Shown one piece after another: positions 1 through 5,150 of a stretch of DNA of 5,150 nt. Below the pieces are notes generated by a model. That model was not told where the DNA came from. It saw only the letters and a list, made by a program, of their open reading frames with translations, and ran no database searches. This DNA comes from Propionibacteriaceae bacterium (lineage in GTDB: Bacteria > Actinomycetota > Actinomycetes > Propionibacteriales > Propionibacteriaceae), in contig DAIEHO010000289.1 in NCBI GenBank assembly GCA_027353565.1, forward strand, positions 1 through 5,150. Reading direction: 5' to 3'. The translations under genes and the position numbers were made by a program. Position 1 is the first letter of the stretch, and each line of letters begins with the position of its first letter.

Positions 1-223
1 AAGCTTTCACGTGTCAGTATGTGGACCAGGCCACACCGCCCCTCACGCCTTTACGTCTCCGCCCGCGCTCGACCGACGGTCCCTAACGGCCCGCGCACCA
101 GATGACGCGGCGCCCGGCTTCCGGCCCCGAGACCTCCGCCGAGGGCTGTCTGTGATGAGACGCGCCCCACCGCCCGTTGGGTGGCCGTCACCATGGTCAC
201 CGCACGGATCAGAGAGGACCCTC
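1..223. other. Upstream region of the cysteine synthase gene, no gene recognised
   Basis: The reading frame of cysK is open back to position 11, but the extra 71 codons give an Arg/Pro/Ala-rich sequence unlike any cysteine synthase N-terminus, so I read this stretch as non-coding. No convincing -35/-10 pair is visible. A 5-bp inverted repeat (TGTGG / CCACA around position 30) is too short to interpret. The promoter of cysK may lie here or the gene may be transcribed from further left; the sequence does not decide. Confidence 0.5.
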
Positions 224-1174
224 ATGCTTGCTCAGTTCCCCAAGGTCTACGAGAGCCCCACCGAGCTGGTCGGCCGTACGCCGCTACTCCGCCTCGGACA
301 CCTGTTCCCCGACGCCACGGTGCTCGGCAAGCTCGAGTTCTTCAACCCTGCGGGGAGCGTGAAGGACCGCACTGCGCTGTCGATCGTACGGGCCGCCGAG
401 GCCGACGGGCGGCTGAAGCCGGGCGGCACCATCCTCGAGGCGACAAGCGGGAACACAGGGATCGCGCTGGCGTGGATCGGGGCGACGCTCGGCTACAAGG
501 TCATCATCTGCATGCCCGACGACGTGTCGCACGAGCGTCGGGCGCTGCTGCGGGCGCTGGGCGCCGAGCTCGTCCTCACCCCCGGTCGGGACGCCATGGC
601 CGGCGCCAACCAGGAGGCGGGCCGGATCCTCGAGCGCACCCCCGGTGCGTTCCTGTCGGGGCAGGGCGGCAACCCCGCGAACCCGGACGTGCACTTCACG
701 ACGACCGGCCCGGAGATCTGGGAGGACACGGGCGGCCAGGTGGACGTGCTCGTGGCGGCGGTGGGTACGGGGGGCACGATCACCGGCGTCGGCTCCTACC
801 TGCGCTCGAAGAACCCCCGCCTCAGGATCTACGCGGTCGAGCCCGCCGAGGCCCCGGTCCTCAGCGGTGGCGTGTTCAGCCCGCACAAGATCCAGGGGAT
901 CGTCGGCGGCAACGGATTCCCGCCCGTGCTGGACACGTCGCTGTACGACGAGGTCGTCTCGGTCCCGAGCGACGTCGCGATCGAGACGGCGCGAGAGCTC
1001 ATCCGTGTCGAGGGTCTCGTGGTCGGCGTCTCCGCCGGCGCCAACATCGCAGCGACCCGCATCGTCGCCGGCCGCCCCGAGCACCGCGGGCAGACGATCG
1101 TCACGTTCCTCTGCGACACCGGCGAACGGTACGTGTCCAGCGAGCTCTTCGACCATGTCCGCGACACGCCGTAG
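224..1174 (+). CDS. cysK: Cysteine synthase (O-acetylserine sulfhydrylase, CysK type)
   Basis: This 316-residue protein is a fold-type II PLP enzyme that should make L-cysteine from O-acetylserine and sulfide in the cytoplasm, the last step of cysteine biosynthesis. Seen in the sequence: NPAGSVKDR with the PLP-binding lysine K47, the substrate loop TSGNTG at 74-79, NPAN and TTGPEIWEDT at 150-169, the phosphate-binding loop GTGGT at 181-185, HKIQGI at 221-226, GVSAGA at 268-273 whose S270 should contact the PLP pyridine nitrogen, and the C-terminal DTGERYVS. Length matches CysK (about 310 residues), and there is no C-terminal CBS domain. The start at 224 is chosen because AGAGAGGA (211-218) precedes it at 5 bases and family homology begins there. 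No serine acetyltransferase gene, a frequent partner, follows. A CysM-like or cystathionine-beta-synthase-like activity is a less likely alternative. Confidence 0.93.
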   Translation: MLAQFPKVYESPTELVGRTPLLRLGHLFPDATVLGKLEFFNPAGSVKDRTALSIVRAAEADGRLKPGGTILEATSGNTGIALAWIGATLGYKVIICMPDDVSHERRALLRALGAELVLTPGRDAMAGANQEAGRILERTPGAFLSGQGGNPANPDVHFTTTGPEIWEDTGGQVDVLVAAVGTGGTITGVGSYLRSKNPRLRIYAVEPAEAPVLSGGVFSPHKIQGIVGGNGFPPVLDTSLYDEVVSVPSDVAIETARELIRVEGLVVGVSAGANIAATRIVAGRPEHRGQTIVTFLCDTGERYVSSELFDHVRDTP

Positions 1175-1196
1175 CCGCGCTCCGGGGGCACCGGCC

Positions 1197-1310
1197 GCCG
1201 CGAGACCACCGCGGCCTCACCGTCCGCCCCTGTCCGTGGACCCCGAGGACCGGGGTGGGGTGGTCGTCCACGGCAGCCTGCGACCACGAGCTGGGACGGA
1301 AGCGTCCAGC
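1197..1310 (+). terminator. Cluster of GC-rich hairpins after cysK, possible termination region
   Basis: Four inverted repeats follow the cysK stop codon: GCCGCG / CGCGGC (1197-1202, 1210-1215), ACCCCG / CGGGGT (1240-1245, 1251-1256), GTGGTCG / CGACCAC (1260-1266, 1281-1287), and GCTGGGACG / CGTCCAGC (1290-1298, 1303-1310, one bulged G, loop GAAG). None is followed by a run of T, which is common for actinobacterial terminators. They sit between two transcription units, so termination of cysK is the simplest reading, but short GC-rich hairpins arise easily at this base composition. Confidence 0.35.
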
Positions 1311-1335
1311 ATCTGGTGTGACCGTGAGGATCTCG

Positions 1336-1384
1336 TTAGGTCGGCCGACGCACATCTGTAACAGAACCGATGGCAATATGTGCG
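1336..1384 (+). promoter_or_regulatory. Candidate promoter and inverted repeat upstream of the ABC importer operon
   Basis: The AT content rises here just before the importer operon, as expected for a promoter. A possible -35 TTAGGT (1336-1341) and -10 TAACAG (1359-1364) have a 17-base spacer, and CAATAT (1374-1379) is an alternative -10; each hexamer matches the consensus at about three of six bases, so the assignment is weak. The region also holds a perfect 7-bp inverted repeat, CGCACAT (1349-1355) and ATGTGCG (1378-1384), separated by 22 bases, which could be a regulator site. No known operator consensus is clearly met. Confidence 0.3.
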
Positions 1385-1409
1385 GCATTCACACTGAGAA
1401 AGGACGCTC

Positions 1410-2231
1410 ATGAAGCGACTCCTGGCCCTCACGGCAGCCGCCTCTGCGCTGGCCCTGTCGCTCGCGGGCTGCGCCAACTACTCCACCACCAGCACCGGCT
1501 CCAGCAGTGCCGCCTCGAGCGCCGCCGCGCCGACGCTGGTCGCCTCGGGCAAGCTCACGGTCTGCACCAACCTGTCGTACAAGCCGTTCGAGTACAAGGA
1601 CGACAGCGGAAAGGTCGTCGGCTTCGACGTCGACCTCATGGACCTGGTCGCGAAGAAGCTGGGCGTGACCCAGGACATCGTCGACATCGAGTTCCAGCAG
1701 ATCACCTCGGGCGCGGCCTTCGCCGCCCAGAAGTGTGACGCGGGCGCCGCCGCGATCACCATCACCGCAGAGCGCCAGGCCGCGACGCTCTTCTCGGATC
1801 CGTACTTCGCGGCGACGCAGGCACTGCTGGTCCAGGGCAGCTCTGGGATCAAGGACCTGTCCGGGCTCAAGGGCAAGGTCGTCGGTGTCCAGACGGACAC
1901 GACCGGCCAGACGTACGCGCAGGACAACGCGGCCGCGAACGGCTACACGGTCAAGGTGTTCGACGACTTCCCGAGCAGCGCCAACGCCGTACTCGCCGGC
2001 ACGATCGACGCGGCGATCAACGACAACGGCGTGGTCTACAACTTCTCCAAGGACAACCCGAAGACCACCGTCGCCACCGAGTTCAAGACCAACGAGAGCT
2101 ACGGCTTCAGCATGGCCAAGAGCAACACCGCGCTGCAGTCCGTCGTCAACGGCGTCCTCGCGTCGGCGAAGTCGGACGGCACGTACAACACCATCTACAA
2201 GAAGTGGTTCGGAGTCGACGCACCCAAGTGA
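1410..2231 (+). CDS. Amino-acid ABC transporter substrate-binding lipoprotein (SBP family 3)
   Basis: This 273-residue protein should be the extracellular receptor of an amino-acid importer, anchored to the outer face of the membrane. Residues 1-20 are a lipoprotein signal peptide ending in the lipobox LAGC with lipidated C21, followed by a Ser/Thr/Ala-rich linker to about residue 40. The mature domain starts at KLTVCTN (about 48-54) and has the family-3 signature GFDVDLMDLVAKKLG (71-85). TAERQ carries R122, the expected contact for the substrate alpha-carboxylate, and GTIDAAIND contains D205, the expected alpha-amino contact. C52 and C109 are the only other cysteines and could form a disulfide. 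AAAGGA (1399-1404) stands 5 bases before the ATG. It is first in an operon with its permease and ATPase. The substrate cannot be fixed: glutamate, glutamine, cystine or another polar amino acid are all possible. Confidence 0.93.
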   Translation: MKRLLALTAAASALALSLAGCANYSTTSTGSSSAASSAAAPTLVASGKLTVCTNLSYKPFEYKDDSGKVVGFDVDLMDLVAKKLGVTQDIVDIEFQQITSGAAFAAQKCDAGAAAITITAERQAATLFSDPYFAATQALLVQGSSGIKDLSGLKGKVVGVQTDTTGQTYAQDNAAANGYTVKVFDDFPSSANAVLAGTIDAAINDNGVVYNFSKDNPKTTVATEFKTNESYGFSMAKSNTALQSVVNGVLASAKSDGTYNTIYKKWFGVDAPK

Positions 2232-2243
2232 TCCGCTGAGCTC

Positions 2244-2275
2244 CTGGCCGCTCACCCGCTGTGGTGAGCGGCCAG
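2244..2275 (+). terminator. Intercistronic 13-bp hairpin between binding-protein and permease genes
   Basis: CTGGCCGCTCACC (2244-2256) pairs perfectly with GGTGAGCGGCCAG (2263-2275) around the 6-base loop CGCTGT. It begins 12 bases after the binding-protein stop codon and ends 6 bases before the permease ribosome-binding site. There is no T run, so full termination is unlikely. Hairpins in this position in ABC importer operons commonly protect the upstream mRNA or partly attenuate transcription, giving more binding protein than membrane components. That role here is inference; the structure itself is plain in the sequence. Confidence 0.7.
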
Positions 2276-2293
2276 TGGCACGAAGGAGACAGC

Positions 2294-3121
2294 ATGTCCG
2301 CCATCACCGCTGAAGGTGTCCGGCCGAGGAAGAAGACATCGCCCCGCAAGCGGGCGCAGAGGATCAGGATCGTCCAGTACGGCGTGCTGGTGCTGCTCGT
2401 TCTGCTGGGTGTCATCTTCATCGACGGGCGCCAGGTCAGCCAGGTCTTCTTCCGGCCGGACATGATCTCCAAGGCCCTCAAGGAGGGTCTGCCGCTGGCC
2501 TTCGCGAACACCCTCGCGTTCACGGGGGGCGCCTTCGTCATCGGACTTCTCCTCGGGACTGTGCTCGCGCTCATGCGGCTGTCGCAGATCGCCCCGTACC
2601 GCTGGCTGTCCGTGATCTACATCGAGTTCTTCCGAGGCCTCCCCGCCCTCATCGTCCTCATGGCGTTCAGCCTGATGCCCCTCGCCCTGCCGGGCCTGCG
2701 GATCCCGCTCGACCCGTACGGGACCGTGTGGATCGGGTTGGGACTGGTGTCCTCCGCGTACATGGCCGAGACGATCCGTGCCGGCATCCAGGCGGTCCCC
2801 AAGGGACAGGTCGAGGCGGCCCGGTCCCTCGGCATGCCGTCGGGGATGGCCACCCGCAGGATCGTGCTGCCGCAGGCATTCCGCATCGTGACACCACCGC
2901 TCACGAACGAGTTCGTGGCGCTGACCAAGGACAGCTCGCTCGTCTACGTGATCGGGCTGACCGCGACCTCCTTCGACCTGACGAAGTACGGTCGCGCGCT
3001 GTCCAACACGTACGCCAACATCACCCCGCTCGTCGTCGCGGGTCTGTCGTACCTGGTCATCACGCTCCCCCTCACCTTCCTGGTCCGCAGGATGGAAGCC
3101 CGTCAGGCGAAGTCGAAATGA
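2294..3121 (+). CDS. Amino-acid ABC transporter permease (His/Glu/Gln/Arg family)
   Basis: This 275-residue inner-membrane protein forms the channel of the importer. The N-terminus (9-25) is strongly basic and cytoplasmic by the positive-inside rule. Hydrophobic segments are seen at about 29-44, 68-95, 105-132, 145-158 and 245-264, with a further weaker one near 213-224. [12 protein letters not shown] (111-122) is typical of polar amino-acid permeases, and the EAA loop [20 protein letters not shown] (174-193) is the contact for the ATPase. Only one permease gene is present, so a homodimer is expected. The start at 2294 is set by GAAGGAG (2282-2288), 5 bases upstream; an in-frame GTG at 2261 lies inside the hairpin and would add a non-family leader. 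The stop overlaps the start of the ATPase gene as ATGA. Confidence 0.93.
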   Translation: MSAITAEGVRPRKKTSPRKRAQRIRIVQYGVLVLLVLLGVIFIDGRQVSQVFFRPDMISKALKEGLPLAFANTLAFTGGAFVIGLLLGTVLALMRLSQIAPYRWLSVIYIEFFRGLPALIVLMAFSLMPLALPGLRIPLDPYGTVWIGLGLVSSAYMAETIRAGIQAVPKGQVEAARSLGMPSGMATRRIVLPQAFRIVTPPLTNEFVALTKDSSLVYVIGLTATSFDLTKYGRALSNTYANITPLVVAGLSYLVITLPLTFLVRRMEARQAKSK

Positions 3122-3990
3122 GCGTGGACGTGACCATCCCCACAGGCAACCGCGAGGACGAGATCCAGATCTACGACCTTCACAAGTCGTTCGGCGACCT
3201 CGAGGTCCTCAAGGGCATCGACCTCGTCGTGCACCGCGGCGAGGTGGTCTGCGTCATCGGACCCTCCGGGTCGGGGAAGTCGACCCTGCTGCGCTGCGTG
3301 AACCTCCTGGAGCAGCCGACCAAGGGCCGGATCTTCATCCTCAACGACGAGATCACAGACCCGGACGCCGACGTCGACCACCTCCGCACGCTCATGGGCA
3401 TGGTCTTCCAGTCCTTCAACCTGTTCCCGCACCTCACGGCGCTGGAGAACTGCTCGATCGCGCTGACACAGGTGCTCAAGAAGTCGGCGGCCGAGGCCAA
3501 GGCGATCGCACTGGAGAACCTGCACAAGGTGGGGCTCGGGGATCGCAGCGACTCGTACCCTCTCAAGCTCTCCGGCGGCCAGCAGCAGCGCGTCGCGATC
3601 GCCCGGGCGCTGTCGATGGACCCCGAGCTGATGCTGTTCGACGAGCCGACCTCCGCGCTCGACCCCGAGCTCGTCGGCGACGTGCTGTCGGTCATGCGCG
3701 ACCTCGCCGCCGGCGGCATGACGATGATGGTCGTCACCCACGAGATGGCGTTCGCCCGCGAGGTCGCCGACCGCGTCATCTTCATGGACGGCGGCGTCAT
3801 CGTCGAGCAGGGCACGCCCGAAGAGGTCATCGGCAACCCGAAGGAAGAGCGGACACGGACGTTCCTCGCCCGGGTCCTCGATCCCACCCACGTGCACACC
3901 CCGGACGACGAGATGCCCCCCACGGGGGCGTCAGCCCACGAGAAGCCGGTCGTGCCGCCCGTGCACCGACCCAACATCTTCGGTCACTGA
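3118..3990 (+). CDS. Amino-acid ABC transporter ATP-binding protein with His/Pro-rich C-terminal tail
   Basis: This 290-residue cytoplasmic ATPase powers the importer. All ABC elements are intact: Walker [10 protein letters not shown] (48-56), Q-loop Q98 in [10 protein letters not shown], signature LSGGQQQ (151-157), Walker B LMLFDEP with D175 and E176, D-loop SALD (179-182) and switch H208 in VVTHEM. The core resembles GlnQ/TcyC-type proteins of about 240-255 residues and ends near FLARVL (249-254). Residues 255-290 are an extra tail with five histidines and eight prolines and no recognised fold. The start at 3118 overlaps the permease stop (ATGA); only a weak AGG (3105-3107) precedes it, so translational coupling is expected. 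The stop overlaps the convergent TetR gene by 7 bases. Confidence 0.93.
   Translation: MSVDVTIPTGNREDEIQIYDLHKSFGDLEVLKGIDLVVHRGEVVCVIGPSGSGKSTLLRCVNLLEQPTKGRIFILNDEITDPDADVDHLRTLMGMVFQSFNLFPHLTALENCSIALTQVLKKSAAEAKAIALENLHKVGLGDRSDSYPLKLSGGQQQRVAIARALSMDPELMLFDEPTSALDPELVGDVLSVMRDLAAGGMTMMVVTHEMAFAREVADRVIFMDGGVIVEQGTPEEVIGNPKEERTRTFLARVLDPTHVHTPDDEMPPTGASAHEKPVVPPVHRPNIFGH
3912..3932 (+). terminator. Terminator-like hairpin inside the ATPase gene tail
   Basis: GATGCCCCC (3912-3920) pairs with GGGGGCGTC (3924-3932) around the 3-base loop CAC, giving nine pairs with one G-U. It lies 56 bases before the ATPase stop, within codons for the unusual tail. There is no T run. It could be a relic 3'-end structure or simply GC-rich coding sequence; its position near the convergent gene end makes it the best candidate for ending operon transcription. 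Confidence 0.35.
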
Positions 3991-4556
3991 GCCGGACGCG
4001 CTTGGGAGCGAGCGGCCTCGACGGTGGAGGCCAGCACCTCGTCGAGGGTGCCGGCGTCCGGGTCCCGGGTCCACTGCCCGACGGCGACGCGCCAGATCCC
4101 CAGCGCCGTCTCGGCGGCCAGCATCGCCTCGAGGGGCGGCACGCCGCTGTCCGCAAGGGCCCCCGAGATCGCGTCGGCGGTCTGACGCTGGCGTACGAGG
4201 TCACGCCCTGCCAGTGCCGGAACCGCCGGTACGACCTGGGCGGTGAGCGAGACACGCTCGGGCTCCTGTGACACGTACCCGGCGAGGTCGCCCACTGCGG
4301 CCAGTGCGGCGTCGAGGGGCGGGCGCCCCGCGCGTACCGCGTCACGGACCACGGACGACAGCCTGACGAGGAGCTCCGTGTTGTCCGGGAAGAACGCGTC
4401 GGCCTTGTCGGGGAAGTAGCGGTAGAACGTGCGCTCGGTGACACCCGCCGCGGCGGCGATCTCGGCGACCGTGGTCGAGTCGTAGCCCTTCTCGGCGCTG
4501 AGGACGAGCGCCGCGCGCGCCAGCCGTCCGCGCGCGTTCGGCTCCCAGCGACCCAT
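3984..4556 (-). CDS. TetR-family transcriptional repressor
   Basis: This 190-residue protein has a standard TetR N-terminal DNA-binding domain: a first helix at about 8-22, then [19 protein letters not shown] (21-39) and [16 protein letters not shown] (40-55), which form the helix-turn-helix and the conserved Y-x-YF-x-DK-x-x-x-F end of helices 3-4. The rest is an alpha-helical ligand and dimer domain with no recognisable ligand signature, as usual for the family. The ATG at 4556 gives the proper family N-terminus; AGGA (4564-4567 on the complementary strand) lies 7 bases upstream as a possible ribosome-binding site. It is divergent from a reductase-like gene and two palindromes lie between them, so it most likely represses that gene and itself. 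Its 3' end overlaps the ATPase gene tail-to-tail. The inducer is unknown. Confidence 0.93.
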   Translation of the reverse strand: MGRWEPNARGRLARAALVLSAEKGYDSTTVAEIAAAAGVTERTFYRYFPDKADAFFPDNTELLVRLSSVVRDAVRAGRPPLDAALAAVGDLAGYVSQEPERVSLTAQVVPAVPALAGRDLVRQRQTADAISGALADSGVPPLEAMLAAETALGIWRVAVGQWTRDPDAGTLDEVLASTVEAARSQARPAQ

Positions 4557-4562
4557 GCGGAC

Positions 4563-4568
4563 ATCCTA
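4563..4568 (-). promoter_or_regulatory. Predicted -10 element of the tetR gene
   Basis: On the - strand TAGGAT matches TATAAT at four of six bases and lies 6 bases before the tetR ATG, so transcription would start at or very near the start codon, giving a leaderless or near-leaderless mRNA. A -35 at a usual distance (ATGATG, 4587-4592, 18-base spacer) is weak and lies inside operator 2. The same bases include AGGA, which could instead act as a ribosome-binding site of a longer transcript. Confidence 0.45.
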
Positions 4569-4593
4569 GGTGATGACAGTCTCCGACATCATG
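4569..4593. promoter_or_regulatory. Operator 2: imperfect palindrome, likely TetR binding site
   Basis: GGTGATGACAG, a 3-base centre TCT, then CCGACATCATG. It matches operator 1 at 19 of 25 positions and lies exactly 33 bp from it. It covers the -35 hexamer of the reductase promoter and directly adjoins the predicted tetR -10, so binding here could block both genes. The outermost two bases on the right break the symmetry, suggesting weaker binding than at operator 1. Confidence 0.7.
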
Positions 4594-4601
4594 GGTAGAG
4601 T
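4573..4601 (+). promoter_or_regulatory. Predicted sigma-70-type promoter of the reductase gene
   Basis: ATGACA (4573-4578) matches the -35 consensus TTGACA at five of six bases, and TAGAGT (4596-4601) matches the -10 at four of six, with the ideal 17-base spacer. Transcription would start near 4608, about 34 bases before the ATG, inside operator 1. The -35 lies in operator 2. Confidence 0.65.
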
Positions 4602-4626
4602 GGTGATGTCAGACACTGACATCACC
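4602..4626. promoter_or_regulatory. Operator 1: perfect 11-bp-arm palindrome, likely TetR binding site
   Basis: GGTGATGTCAG (4602-4612), centre ACA, CTGACATCACC (4616-4626): two perfectly complementary 11-base arms. The site starts immediately after the reductase -10 and covers the predicted start of transcription, the classical position for a repressor that blocks RNA polymerase. Size and symmetry fit a TetR-family dimer or pair of dimers. The cognate regulator is taken to be the adjacent divergent TetR gene. Confidence 0.8.
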
Positions 4627-4641
4627 TGAAGGGACCTCCAT

Positions 4642-5150
4642 ATGAACATCTTCGTCACCGGCGCATCCGGCTGGATCGCCTCTGCCGTCATCCCCGAGCT
4701 CCTCGCGACCGGTCACACGGTCTCGGGGTTGGCTCGCTCCGAGGCGTCTGCCTCCAAGGTCGAGCAGCTCGGCGCCCAGGTCGTCCGGGGCTCGCTCACC
4801 GACCTCGACGTGCTGGGCGCGGCGGCGTCCTCGGCCGACGGCGTGGTCCACCTCGCCTTCCCGCACGAGAACATGAACGACCTCGCGGCTGCGGCTGGTA
4901 CGGAACGAACGGCCGTGGCGGCCTTGGTCGAGGCGCTCGCCGGAACGGGCAAGCCCCTGGTCGCCGCGTCGGGGACCCCCGTCGTGCCGGGGCGGGCCAG
5001 CACCGAGGACGACCACATGTCGGGCGCGATGGGAGCCCGCGGCGACAACGAGAAGGCGCTGCTCGACAGTGCGGGCCAGGGCGTCCGTCCCTCGGCCGTG
5101 CGGCTGCCGCGCTCCGTACATGGCGAGGGCGACAAGCACGGCTTCGTGGC
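4642..5150 (+). CDS. Atypical SDR / NAD(P)-dependent epimerase-like protein, 3' end missing
   Basis: The first 169 residues of a Rossmann-fold protein of the extended or atypical short-chain dehydrogenase/reductase type; the gene continues past the right edge. MNIFVTGASGWIASAVIPEL carries the N-terminal dinucleotide-binding motif TGxxGxx, with A13 where a third glycine is usual. GLARS (29-33) favours NADP(H) because of the basic residue after strand 2. GSLTD (50-54), DGVVHLAF (66-73) and VAASG (107-111, with S110) match the next conserved strands. The usual YxxxK is not seen; the equivalent region reads RGDNEKALL (133-141). GAAGGGA (4628-4634) lies 7 bases before the ATG. Complete relatives are about 290 residues. 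The substrate is unknown; control by the divergent TetR suggests an inducible detoxifying or catabolic role, which is inference. Confidence 0.88.
   Translation, partial: MNIFVTGASGWIASAVIPELLATGHTVSGLARSEASASKVEQLGAQVVRGSLTDLDVLGAAASSADGVVHLAFPHENMNDLAAAAGTERTAVAALVEALAGTGKPLVAASGTPVVPGRASTEDDHMSGAMGARGDNEKALLDSAGQGVRPSAVRLPRSVHGEGDKHGFV

Noticed and set aside
1..6. HindIII recognition sequence at the very first base, possible cloning boundary
   Set aside because: It may reflect a cloned fragment end or chance; it says nothing about biology and cannot be tested from the window.
11..223. N-terminal extension of the cysteine synthase to position 11
   Set aside because: The added residues have no family similarity and the ATG at 224 has a good ribosome-binding site.
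284..1156. Long - strand and alternative + strand open frames over cysK
   Set aside because: They are Arg/Ala/Asp-rich shadow frames with no recognisable domain, while the cysK frame carries every family motif.
1358..1384. GlnR-type nitrogen-control box before the importer operon
   Set aside because: GTAAC fits one half of GTnAC-n6-GaAAC, but the second half (GATGG) does not match, so the call cannot be supported.
1389..2255. Long open frame on the - strand opposite the binding-protein gene
   Set aside because: Its product is a low-complexity Arg/Val/Gly/Leu-rich sequence with no family features; such frames arise opposite real genes in GC-rich DNA with strong third-position bias.
3827..4564. 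Alternative - strand open frame of 245 codons over tetR
   Set aside because: It is Arg/Ser/Pro-rich and lacks a fold; the frame at 3984-4556 encodes a clear TetR helix-turn-helix.
4640..4645. NdeI site CATATG at the reductase start codon as a sign of engineered DNA
   Set aside because: The natural ribosome-binding site, operators and promoter upstream are intact and no vector sequence is visible, so chance is the simpler explanation.
4609..5139. - strand open frames opposite the reductase-like gene
   Set aside because: The + strand frame has a clear Rossmann motif, promoter and ribosome-binding site; the opposite frames show none.

Overview
The window is high-GC DNA with strong codon-position bias, AGGA/GAAGGAG-type ribosome-binding sites and lipoprotein and transporter sequences typical of Actinomycetota. 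A Micrococcales-type genome such as the Cellulomonas group is plausible, but that placement is inference. There are six protein genes, five complete and one cut by the right edge. I recognise no RNA gene, mobile element, CRISPR array or origin.

Left part (1-1409): a complete PLP-dependent cysteine synthase (CysK/O-acetylserine sulfhydrylase type) on the + strand starts at 224. About 235 bases without a gene follow it; they contain several GC-rich hairpins and probably the promoter of the next operon.

Middle (1410-3990): a compact + strand operon encodes a complete amino-acid ABC importer of the polar amino acid family. It has a secreted substrate-binding lipoprotein, one His/Glu/Gln/Arg-type permease (probably acting as a homodimer) and a GlnQ/TcyC-like ATPase. 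A perfect 13-bp hairpin lies between the binding-protein and permease genes, which fits higher expression of the first gene. Permease and ATPase overlap by ATGA and should be translationally coupled. The ATPase has an unusual His/Pro-rich tail whose coding DNA contains a terminator-like hairpin.

Right part (3984-5150): a TetR-family repressor on the - strand overlaps the end of the ATPase gene tail-to-tail by 7 bases. It is divergent from an atypical short-chain dehydrogenase/reductase-like gene that runs off the edge. The 85 bases between them hold two related palindromes exactly 33 bp apart, placed over the -35 and just after the -10 of the reductase promoter and against the predicted tetR -10. 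This is a well-supported self-regulated repressor/target pair and the most informative regulatory structure here.

How they work together: the importer brings in an amino acid whose identity is not set by sequence; the neighbouring cysteine synthase makes cystine or another sulfur compound a fair guess only. The TetR/reductase module looks independent. The window is mostly ordinary housekeeping and transport genes; I see no convincing previously undescribed multi-gene system, and the novel points are at the level of regulation and protein tails.
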